A DNA stretch of 12,587 bases. It comes from Deltaproteobacteria bacterium UBA2385. Its GTDB lineage: Bacteria > Myxococcota_A > UBA796 > UBA2385. A program made the position numbers and the translations under genes. The stretch lies in NCBI GenBank assembly GCA_002343455.1, contig DDSR01000004.1, positions 1 to 12,587 on the forward strand. The letters run 5' to 3'. Below are positions 7,701 through 12,587 of this stretch, piece by piece; within the stretch, counting starts at the first letter, position 1, and each line of letters begins with the position of its first letter. The notes below the pieces were generated by a model, which did not search any database, was not told the origin of the DNA, and was given only the letters and a program-made list of their open reading frames with translations.

Positions 7701-8012
7701 CACCCGCTGCCCTGCGACGAGTTCCTCTCGACCCTGGGGCGGCTGGGCTACCCGATGGACCGCCTGCCCTGGGAGGAGTGGCGTCTCCACGCGCTGCGCC
7801 ACCTGCAGCCCGACAGCCCGTTGTACCCGCTCATCCCCTTCTTCGGCACCCGCCGCGACCCTCGCTCCATGCGCCTGCCCCACTTCCTCACCGACCAGAC
7901 CCGCGAGGCGCTCGGCCCCGACGGGCCCGTCTGTCCACCCGTCGGAGACGAGCTGATGGGCCGCTATGTCGGCTGGCTGGAGGCACGGGGGCTGCTCGCT
8001 CGGGCTCGGTGA
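1791..8012 (+). CDS. Hybrid PKS/NRPS megasynthase, FAAL-ACP-KS-ACP-A-PCP-R
   Basis: A 2073-residue assembly line with the following domains.
(1) Fatty-acyl-AMP ligase, about 10-545: QYTSGST 166-172, SWLPVYHDMG from 207, KDLIILGGANHHPHD from 434, catalytic Lys527 in SSGK.
(2) ACP, about 565-632, phosphopantetheine Ser598 in GLDS.
(3) Ketosynthase, about 654-1040: Cys807 in DTACSS, His934 in HGTGT, His971 in NIGHTE, so the triad is complete.
(4) ACP, about 1065-1135, Ser1102.
(5) Amino-acid adenylation, about 1150-1605: TSGST from 1288, FDIS with Asp1336, NAYGPTE from 1425, Lys1595 in SGKIDR.
(6) PCP, Ser1653 in GGDS.
(7) Thioester reductase, about 1700-2073: TGATGFLG from 1725, STV at 1840-1842, Tyr1872 and Lys1876 in YPQSK.
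It should N-acylate or extend a fatty chain, add an amino acid and release an aldehyde or alcohol. No AT, KR, DH or C domain is present. The ATG at 1791 is chosen because FAAL homology begins there; no Shine-Dalgarno sequence is visible. The frame is open upstream to 1098, but that stretch is debris. The gene is monocistronic here and converges on the kinase gene. Confidence 0.95.
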   Translation: MKTLDQRLQALAQFSPDRVAFAFHDEDEDAAPEEWTFKQLDERSSAVAAALAARGIRRGRAILLFPSGLPFLAGFYGAMRAGLVAVPTYPPDPARLDRSLPRLLAIARDASPAVVLTTEPLLALARSQADRAPELLSLPWIAVDQLAQGEHLAPASVRPGDDAFLQYTSGSTASPKGVRITHQNICAQMELFERNLGFDSDSRFVSWLPVYHDMGLVGKLLTPVWFGAFTAFLSPTTFLRHPYRWLATISSQRGTISAAPDFAYSLAAARISEAEKATLDLSSWSTAVNGAEPPRADTIRRFSRAFAPCGFRPEAMMPSYGLAEATLQVSGRPRSTPPLTLSVDAQALRGGRLVPAADGQILLSSGQPHEGLEVGVLSEKGTLCGPGEIGEIVLQGPSVSPGYHGRPPRGGEPLRTGDLGALWEGELYVTGRIKDLIILGGANHHPHDLEWTLEGCHPKVRPGRIAAFALQQAGRDEEGVGVLVEVDEADPAIVSAVRERLADRQGLTVSAVGLLPLGALPKTSSGKLQRHRCARGWTEGSLSLLHRWSLDTDPSAAATPPTGELGQDTLLRWMEAEIRRLGGQFSPDISFVAQGLDSRRGLELLGALEQRLGRKLETSSLYDHSTPRALASALGAPERPAPAPARGRGTGGGGAVGIRGLALRLPGAADPEALWSLMEGGEVSVGEPPEARRAEGARGPAGWLDRIEAVEPGVVGLPPAEAAAMDPEQHLLLKVVWEALADAGVEPASLSGQAVGVYIGMSGAGARVPAGEAGPWTATGASPAIAANRISYLLDLRGPSMTLDTACSSGLTALHLAAQAIGQGEVDLAIVAAVNLLRDPAATEALAAAGFLSDRCRTFAADGRGYVRAEGAVAVVLDRDPAGGRAVLLGSAQNQDGRTNGLTAPSARAQTEVIRRAWAAASRTPDEATLFELHGTGTALGDPIETEALVRARSAQAPPVLVGALKANIGHTEAVAGLAGLARLILCLERRRVPPQVAVEVPNPRIPWERLRLSGGEPWSPGPAGLSAFSFGGSNVHVVVGPAPGPRHPQPLPPPWGSRPAPKPRPALDVQSRLEGALVDVLGRYDAARDRDTSLVDLGLDSMLALALAAKLERELGVPWPVDRLLGGLSPQELLAPVWGGPLDAPAPFPARLLAAIRDRQDVVASDEARELSGAELADWILGLAGALVEQGVAPGDRVGICLPRGLGALASLAAISWAGGAWVAVDPSWPASRRQDLLRRAGVRCVLGTPGSSEQAEELRVLDPHTLRSATRAGCSATEGLAYILFTSGSTGTPKGVAVGHRALSLHLAAFAERLGLGDRAVGPRWLSVTALSFDISIAELLLPLLHGGSVHLVSDETARDGQRLRARVEATGPGWLQATPSTWRMLLYAGWEGQAELQAISGGEALPRPLADSLRARCRRLWNAYGPTEATIWATLGPVEGEVSIGRPLPGYRLRLHEGELWIGGEGLAQGYWSDPERTASSFVQHDGEHWYRTGDAVRLLEDGSWAYQGRLDNQVKLQGVRVEPGEVEAALEQLPGVHEAVVRPWRGSLVAFVVADSPEATLRAGLAERLPAHLVPARIYGQDHLPRLSSGKIDRNALVPPEQAAPEEAAGAGAAEGERASVTLLTGLWSEVLGAACAPETDFFAAGGDSVLATALMLRIRAVLGQELPMNALTEAPTPQALLRVLSEPQPRELDLLSDAKLDPAWLPGPRPTEPPRRLLMTGATGFLGRVLLAELLRETDWEVRCLLRCASVEEGQRRLGPGRAVAVPGDLTRPRLGLSLDEWQRQAEEVDLILHNGALVNFVFPYSAMRAANVEGTLQVLALAAEGRPKHLHHVSTVAVFESEGYAEAEEVAEDADLDRSTGLWDGYPQSKWVSERLVQEAARRGLSASIYRPGMVTGPAWPRTEDPHALNPGDFIFRMIRGCAGLGVAPDLDTLVELVPVDYVAAALVRLARDAGPGTWHLTNPHPLPCDEFLSTLGRLGYPMDRLPWEEWRLHALRHLQPDSPLYPLIPFFGTRRDPRSMRLPHFLTDQTREALGPDGPVCPPVGDELMGRYVGWLEARGLLARAR

Positions 8013-8033
8013 GCTGCTGCTCTCCAGCCTCCC
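8013..8033. other. Convergent intergenic gap of 21 bases
   Basis: The stop codons of the megasynthase (8010-8012) and the kinase (8034-8036, minus strand) face each other across 21 bases. I see no hairpin with a T-run in the gap, so any terminator must lie within the opposing coding sequences or depend on Rho. Collision of the two transcription units is possible. Confidence 0.7.
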
Positions 8034-11000
8034 TCAGTCCACCAGCGGCTCGTCTTCTCCCAGGCCCCAGCGTCGGCGCACCTGCGCCTGCCACTCCTCC
8101 GGCGAGCGGTCCAGCCCCTCCATCGGCCACAGCCGCAAGGCCCCGTCCCAGCCGGCGCCGGACAGCCAGCGGCCGCCGCCGACGAACTCCAGGTCGGGCA
8201 GGCGCTTGCCCGTTGGAGGGGTCCTCGCGAACCGTTGCCCCGCCTCCAGGTCCCAGAGCTCGACCGCGCCGTCGAGGTGGCCGGTCGCCAGCCAGCGCCC
8301 ATCGGGGGAGAGGGCCACCGAGATCCGCGTCGCATCGGAGCTCCCGAGGGCCTGCGGGCCTGCGGGCTCCAGGGGGTCCAGCCGCAGCTCGCCGGCAGGC
8401 CCCACCAGGACCGCCAGCCGCCCGCCTCCGGCGGCCAGGGCGAAGGCGCCGGGCTGCTCGGCCAGCGTGCGGAAGGCCATCGCGGTGGGGTCGTAGCGGT
8501 AGAGCGTGCCCTCGTGGCCGAGGCCGACCAGGGGCTCCTCGCCTGCACCGCCGCCCAGGGCGATCAGCTCCAGGGGCTCGGGGAGGCGGGCGATCGCTCC
8601 GCCCGAGGGGATCGCGAACAGCTGCCCCCCCACGCCGTAGCTCAGCGCGAGGAGCTGGCGTCCGCCTTCGACGAAGGCCAACAAGCGGACCGGCCGCTCC
8701 ACGGGCAGGCTCCCGAGGGGGCGGAGATCCTCGCCGTCGAAGAGCTGCACCGCGGCCACCTCCATTCCCACCGCCGCCAGCAGCCTCCCGTCCGGCGAGA
8801 AGGCGCAGCGCTTGACGACCTGGTGCTGCCAGCTGGCCTCCCCGAGCAAGCTCCCCGCCCGGGACCACAGCTCCAGGCGACCGTCCGATCTCGCCAGGGC
8901 CAGGCGCTCGCCGTCCGGGCTGGCGCAGCCGTCGGAGAGGCCGACCTCGGCCCGCAGCAGCGCCCCTTCGGCCGGGCCGGGGTCCACCCACTGGTCCAGC
9001 CGGCTCTCCGACCCCTCGGCGGTCGCGGTCAACAGGCTCCCCGGCGCGGGACCGGCGCCCACCAGCGCCCCCGCCCGCGCCGGCAGCCGCCCCAGGTCCT
9101 GCCCCTGGGCGTTGAGCAGCCAGGCGCCCGGCTCGTCACCGACCAGGGCGGCGAGCTGCCCGTCGCCCGACCAGGCCCCCCGCAGGCTGCCCGAGAGCGA
9201 GCCCTCCCGTCGGTGAAGGGGGCGCCCGGCCCCGTCGAGCAGCAGCGCCGCCGAGGAGCGCGTCCCGAGCAGGAAGCGGCTGCCCTGTGGGTCGGCGAGC
9301 AGGAAGGTCGGGGCGTCGACCGGCAGCGCCTGCTCGACCTCTCCGCCGTACAGCCGCCCGTCCAGGTCGCAGGTGTACAGCAGCGGTTCGAGCGCCGGCC
9401 CCGCTCCCATCGCGCTGATCGCCCCCTCGGCGCAGCCGGGCAGCCTCTGGGGCGAGCCGCCCGCCCCCTCCGCCACCACCCGCTCGGCGCCCACGGCGAA
9501 GGCGACCCGTCCCCCGTCTGCGGAGGCCACCACCGTCCCGGCCGTCGGCAAGGCGCTGCTGTAGAGGCTCCCCATGGCCACGCCCTCCGTGCTCCAGAGC
9601 CGAGGGACCAGGTCGGGCCCGCGCAGCATCAGGAAGGGCCCAACGAAGCCCACCGACCGCTGCCTGCCCGCCTTGCGCCAGCGCAGCGCGCCGGTGGCGG
9701 GCTGCCAGAGCGAGAGCGCCTCGGCCTCCAAGCAGGCCAGCAGCGCCCCGTCTCCCGAGACCGCCAGCTCCGCGCAGCCTGCCGGTGCGGCCAGCCGACC
9801 GGCGTGGGCCGGGCGCCGGTGCAGGGCCGCGGTCCACAGCAGGCCTCGGGCGCGCACATCCTCGCCCAGGCCCAGGGCGCGCGCGGCGAGCAGCTCCACC
9901 TCGGCGAAGCGCCCCTGCCCGACCGCCTGCGAGGCCTCGGCGACGAGCAGGCGGGCGAGGCTGGCCGAGGCCTCGGCCTCTGCCGCGCGGGCCAGCACCG
10001 CCTCCTGGCGGGCCCGCTCGGCCTGGAGGGCGGTGCTGCGCCAGCCCACCAGCCCGACCGCGAGGATCGCCAGCAGGGCGAACGAGCCCACCCGAACGGC
10101 GAGGCGGTGACGCCGGGCGAGCAGGGCCAGCGCCTGCCTCGGGCCGTAGCTGTGGACGCCGACGAAGCGCCCCTCGGTCCAGCTCCGCAGCTCCTCAGCC
10201 AGCGCGCCGGCCTGAGCGTAGCGTCGAGCCGGGTCGGGGCGCAGGGCGTGCAGGGCGATGGCCGCGAGGTCGGGGGGCTGCTCGCGCAAGGCGGGGGCCG
10301 CGGCGCGCTCCGCCCACCAGCGCTCCAGGCTCGGCCGATCCAGCGGCGGAGGAGGAGGAGGCGCACCGGTCAGCAGCTCGTAGAGGCTCGCGCCCAGCGC
10401 CCAGGTGTCCGCGGCGGCGTCGGCGGGCTGCCCGGCCAGGCGCTCCGGGCTCATGTAGGCGCGCGTGCCCCCGCGGGCCTGGGGATCCCGATCGGGCGCG
10501 CGGGCCAGCCCCCAGTCGATCACCACCGTCTCGCCGTAGGGCCCGCAGACGATGTTCGAGGGCTTCAGATCGTTGTGGATCACCCCCCGGGAGTGGGCGA
10601 AGGCGACGGCCTCCACGGCGGCCAGGAGGCGACCGATCAGGCGCTGCCGGTCGGCCGGTCGGTCGAGGCCGGCCAGCGCCTCGGCGAGGGTCTGGCCCCG
10701 CACATAGCGCATCGTGAACCAGGCCTCGCCCCGATCGTCGACCCCTGCGTCGTAGAGCGAGACGATCCCTGGGTGCTCCAGGCCGGCGGTCGTGCGGGCC
10801 TCCTCCCAGAGCAGCTCGGCGTGGCCGGGCGAGCCGGCGCGCTCCGTCCTCAGCCGCTTGCGGGCGACGGTGCGCCCCAGCAGGTGGTCACGGACCGCCT
10901 CGACCTCGCCCATCCCCCCGGCGCCCACCGGGTGCTCCACGCTGTACCGGGCGACCGGCGTGGGCCCCGTGGGCTCGCTGCGCTCCGGGGTTTCCAGCTC

Positions 11001-11048
11001 CGAGAGCAGCGTGCCCTCCCCCAGTGGTATCGGCGACTCGGGCGGCAT
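8034..11048 (-). CDS. Membrane-anchored Ser/Thr protein kinase with WD40-like C-terminus
   Basis: A 1004-residue protein. The cytoplasmic Hanks-type kinase domain spans about 34-292: glycine loop VGAGGMGEV (41-49), Lys64 in VARK, catalytic loop HNDLKPSN (158-165), metal-binding DWG (178-180) and SPE (200-202) where APE is usual. One membrane helix lies at about 318-336 (GSFALLAILAVGLVGW), followed by an Ala/Glu/Arg-rich helical stretch to about 400 of the kind that often precedes WD40 propellers. The remainder, to about 985, is a series of WD40-like blades; the clearest has SPDGRWLATGHLDG then VELWDL at 914-934. The C-terminal part is probably outside the membrane and may sense a partner or ligand (inference). 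The catalytic loop lacks the Arg of HRD, so control by activation-loop phosphorylation may differ. The ATG at 11046-11048 follows the regulator stop by three bases, implying translational coupling; there is no clear Shine-Dalgarno sequence of its own. Confidence 0.94.
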   Translation of the reverse strand: MPPESPIPLGEGTLLSELETPERSEPTGPTPVARYSVEHPVGAGGMGEVEAVRDHLLGRTVARKRLRTERAGSPGHAELLWEEARTTAGLEHPGIVSLYDAGVDDRGEAWFTMRYVRGQTLAEALAGLDRPADRQRLIGRLLAAVEAVAFAHSRGVIHNDLKPSNIVCGPYGETVVIDWGLARAPDRDPQARGGTRAYMSPERLAGQPADAAADTWALGASLYELLTGAPPPPPPLDRPSLERWWAERAAAPALREQPPDLAAIALHALRPDPARRYAQAGALAEELRSWTEGRFVGVHSYGPRQALALLARRHRLAVRVGSFALLAILAVGLVGWRSTALQAERARQEAVLARAAEAEASASLARLLVAEASQAVGQGRFAEVELLAARALGLGEDVRARGLLWTAALHRRPAHAGRLAAPAGCAELAVSGDGALLACLEAEALSLWQPATGALRWRKAGRQRSVGFVGPFLMLRGPDLVPRLWSTEGVAMGSLYSSALPTAGTVVASADGGRVAFAVGAERVVAEGAGGSPQRLPGCAEGAISAMGAGPALEPLLYTCDLDGRLYGGEVEQALPVDAPTFLLADPQGSRFLLGTRSSAALLLDGAGRPLHRREGSLSGSLRGAWSGDGQLAALVGDEPGAWLLNAQGQDLGRLPARAGALVGAGPAPGSLLTATAEGSESRLDQWVDPGPAEGALLRAEVGLSDGCASPDGERLALARSDGRLELWSRAGSLLGEASWQHQVVKRCAFSPDGRLLAAVGMEVAAVQLFDGEDLRPLGSLPVERPVRLLAFVEGGRQLLALSYGVGGQLFAIPSGGAIARLPEPLELIALGGGAGEEPLVGLGHEGTLYRYDPTAMAFRTLAEQPGAFALAAGGGRLAVLVGPAGELRLDPLEPAGPQALGSSDATRISVALSPDGRWLATGHLDGAVELWDLEAGQRFARTPPTGKRLPDLEFVGGGRWLSGAGWDGALRLWPMEGLDRSPEEWQAQVRRRWGLGEDEPLVD

Positions 11049-11051
11049 CGT

Positions 11052-12506
11052 TCAGCCCGACGGGCGCCGGGTGACCGCCAGGCCGTGCCGGCGGATCAGG
11101 CGGGCGAGCTGGTGGCGGCTGTCCAGGCCGAGCTGCCGCCAGGCCAGCTCCTGGACGCCGTTGCACTCTTCCAGGACGCGCAGGATCCGAGACGGAGACA
11201 GCCCCCGCTCGACTGGGGGGGCCGCGACGGGGGCGGCCTCGACCGGGACGACTGGGGTGACCGGGCCCGGCGAGGCCGGCCGGACCTCGACCGTCGGCGC
11301 CTCCAGCTCGGCCCCCGGGCTGTGCGTGGCCGAGGCCAGCAGCAGCGCCAGGAGCTCGCGGGCGTGAGCGCGGTAGGTCCGCAGGACGAGGCTGCGCTGC
11401 AGCGGGTAGGACAGCCGCGGCCAGCCGCCCGGCCCGCCCTCGAAGAAGCGCTCGGCCAGCCAGGGGTCACGCTCGGCGGCCCGTCGCAGCAGGCCCACGG
11501 CCAGCGGCACGATGTCCTCACGGCGCTGGTCCAGGCCCGGGAGCTCGAGGCGCGCCAGGAAGCGGGCCCCCAGATCGGCCCGCAGATCCTCGGCCGGCCG
11601 GTTGGTGGCGCCGATCAGCCGCAGATCGCTGCGCCGGGCACGGGCATCGCCCAGCCGGTGGTACTCCCCCTGGTCCAGCAGGCGCAGCAGGTGGGGCTGG
11701 ACGACCAGCGGCAGATCGCCTACCTCGTCGAGGAAGAGCAGCCCGCGGTGGGCGGCACCCACCAGGCCGGGGCGCTCGGGCATCCCACTGGTGGGGTAGC
11801 CGGCGACGTGGCCGAAGAGCTCGGCGTCGACCAGCGTGTCGGGGATGGTGGCCGCGTTGCGAGCGACGAAGGGCCCCCCGCGGCGCCGAGACAGCCGGTG
11901 GATCGCGCGGGCGACCAGCTCCTTGCCGCTGCCCGAGGGGCCACGAACGAGGGTGTGGACATCGAGCGAGGCCACGGCGCGCAGGGTCCGGCGCAGCTCC
12001 CAGATCGCCGGGCTCTCGCCGATGATCCCGTCCTCGTCCGGCTGTCCGAAGGCGTGCGTCGCCACCTCCCGGCCCTGGGGCTCGGGCCGCACGGCCACCA
12101 CGAAGAGCACCTCGTTGACCAGCTCGACGAGGTCCCCCGGCTCAACGATGGCCTCGTCGGCCCGCTGCCCCCGTACCCGCAGCTCCCGCCTGCCCAGCCG
12201 GCGCAGGTGGAGGGCCCGACCCCGCGGGGTGATCTCGAGCTGCTCGGCGCTGATCCGGCTGGAGAGGACCGGCGCGGCCGGCTGCAGGCCGTCGGGCCGC
12301 CAGCGCCACAGCGGCAAGCGCTCGGGCTGGCCTGGCTCGGCGCGGCCGAAGATCCGCGTGGGAGCCCTCCCCAGGTCGGGGACGATCCACTCGCCGACCC
12401 GCTGCGCCGCCTCCCGCCAGGCGCAGACCACCAGGCCCGTCCGATCGCGCGCCATCGCCTCGCAAGCCCCTTCGCTCGCCGAGGACTCCGTGACCACACG
12501 CTGCAT
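11052..12506 (-). CDS. FHA-AAA+-HTH regulator of the enhancer-binding (NtrC-like) type
   Basis: A 484-residue protein with three parts. A divergent FHA domain (about 50-140) shows GR at 54-55, SR-x-S at 83-86 and a VEPGDLVEL strand; such domains bind phosphothreonine. The AAA+ ATPase (about 162-385) has Walker A GPSGSGKE (189-196), Walker B LLFLDE (256-261), IGATN (298-302), LPGLDQRREDI and a sensor II-like REL (383-385). After a Pro/Val/Ala-rich linker, a Fis-type helix-turn-helix (about 440-478) shows ILRVLEECNG and RQLGLDSRHQLARLIRRHGL. The sigma-54 contact loop that should read GAFTGA is GYPTSG (236-241). Sigma-54 activation is therefore doubtful and it may act with another sigma factor or as a repressor. 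The kinase encoded immediately downstream is the obvious candidate for producing the phospho-signal read by the FHA domain (inference). The ATG at 12504-12506 is supported by a ribosome-binding site, although the frame is open further upstream to the window edge. Confidence 0.92.
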   Translation of the reverse strand: MQRVVTESSASEGACEAMARDRTGLVVCAWREAAQRVGEWIVPDLGRAPTRIFGRAEPGQPERLPLWRWRPDGLQPAAPVLSSRISAEQLEITPRGRALHLRRLGRRELRVRGQRADEAIVEPGDLVELVNEVLFVVAVRPEPQGREVATHAFGQPDEDGIIGESPAIWELRRTLRAVASLDVHTLVRGPSGSGKELVARAIHRLSRRRGGPFVARNAATIPDTLVDAELFGHVAGYPTSGMPERPGLVGAAHRGLLFLDEVGDLPLVVQPHLLRLLDQGEYHRLGDARARRSDLRLIGATNRPAEDLRADLGARFLARLELPGLDQRREDIVPLAVGLLRRAAERDPWLAERFFEGGPGGWPRLSYPLQRSLVLRTYRAHARELLALLLASATHSPGAELEAPTVEVRPASPGPVTPVVPVEAAPVAAPPVERGLSPSRILRVLEECNGVQELAWRQLGLDSRHQLARLIRRHGLAVTRRPSG

Positions 12507-12511
12507 CGCCG

Positions 12512-12518
12512 CTCCCCT
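12512..12518 (-). promoter_or_regulatory. Ribosome-binding site of the regulator gene
   Basis: On the minus strand AGGGGAG lies five bases before the ATG at 12506. It is the best Shine-Dalgarno match I found before any gene in the window and it decides the start, since the frame remains open upstream. Confidence 0.65.
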
Positions 12519-12587
12519 GGGACAGGACCATAGCCTCCAGGTCTCGGCCTTGTCGATCCCGAAGCGCGCGCTGAGCCCTCCCCGCGC
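12519..12587 (-). other. Upstream region of the regulator-kinase unit (cut by right edge)
   Basis: This should hold the promoter of the two-gene unit. I see no sigma-54 consensus (TGGCACG-N4-TTGC) and no convincing -35/-10 pair. The regulator frame is open through it, so a longer regulator starting outside the window cannot be excluded. Confidence 0.3.

Noticed and set aside
2832..7883. Long minus-strand ORFs (700 and 963 codons) opposite the megasynthase
   Set aside because: They show no recognisable motifs and are explained by high-GC third positions in the real gene.
5652..8012. A-PCP-R half as a carboxylic acid reductase for fatty or aryl acids
   Set aside because: The adenylation domain has the FDIS Asp used for amino-group recognition and typical NRPS core motifs, so an amino acid substrate is more likely.
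8013..8033. Bidirectional terminator between the convergent genes
   Set aside because: I could find no stem with a T-tract in the 21 bases.
8235..12533. 1432-codon plus-strand ORF opposite the kinase and regulator
   Set aside because: Its translation is compositionally biased (Gln/Arg/Gly/Pro) with no motifs. The opposite strand encodes clear kinase and AAA+ motifs throughout, so it is an antisense shadow of GC-rich codon bias.
12519..12587. Sigma-54 promoter before the regulator gene
   Set aside because: No GG/GC pair with the required spacing and context is visible.
1..12587. CRISPR array, tRNA or rRNA genes
   Set aside because: No regularly spaced repeats and no tRNA- or rRNA-like conserved blocks were seen by eye on either strand.

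Overview
The window looks like chromosomal DNA of a very GC-rich, secondary-metabolite-producing bacterium. The best fit is a myxobacterium (Myxococcota). This rests on three things seen together: a large mixed PKS/NRPS enzyme, a Ser/Thr kinase with a C-terminal WD40-like part, and an FHA-containing AAA+ enhancer-binding-type regulator encoded next to that kinase. The taxonomic call is inference; there is no rRNA or marker gene here.

Positions 1-1583 are a patchwork of broken genes. The C-terminus of an IS91-type transposase (2-307, running in from the left edge) lies in a repeat (110-502). A second, rearranged copy of that repeat sits at 1299-1583. Between the copies are a minus-strand gene for an exported protein with two membrane segments (503-1100), cut exactly at the repeat boundary, and a short fragment resembling the C-terminus of a PHP/DUF3604-type hydrolase (about 1098-1298). 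Positions 1584-1790 are a non-coding leader holding a 34-bp near-perfect palindrome and a second hairpin just before the next gene.

Positions 1791-8012 hold one gene for a 2073-residue assembly-line enzyme, read as FAAL-ACP-KS-ACP-A-PCP-R. It should activate a fatty acid as acyl-AMP, load it on a carrier, pass it through a catalytically complete ketosynthase, activate an amino acid, and release the product reductively as an aldehyde or alcohol. It has no acyltransferase domain and no condensation domain, so how the fatty chain and amino acid are joined is not explained by its own domains. This is the most interesting item in the window.

Positions 8034-12506 are a two-gene minus-strand unit that converges on the megasynthase with 21 bases between stop codons. 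The first gene (11052-12506) encodes an FHA/AAA+/Fis-HTH regulator with a degenerate GAFTGA loop. The second (8034-11048) encodes a membrane-anchored Ser/Thr kinase with a WD40-like C-terminus. They lie in the same reading frame, separated only by TGA ACG. A kinase beside a phosphothreonine-recognising regulator suggests a signalling pair. Nothing in the sequence ties them directly to the megasynthase.
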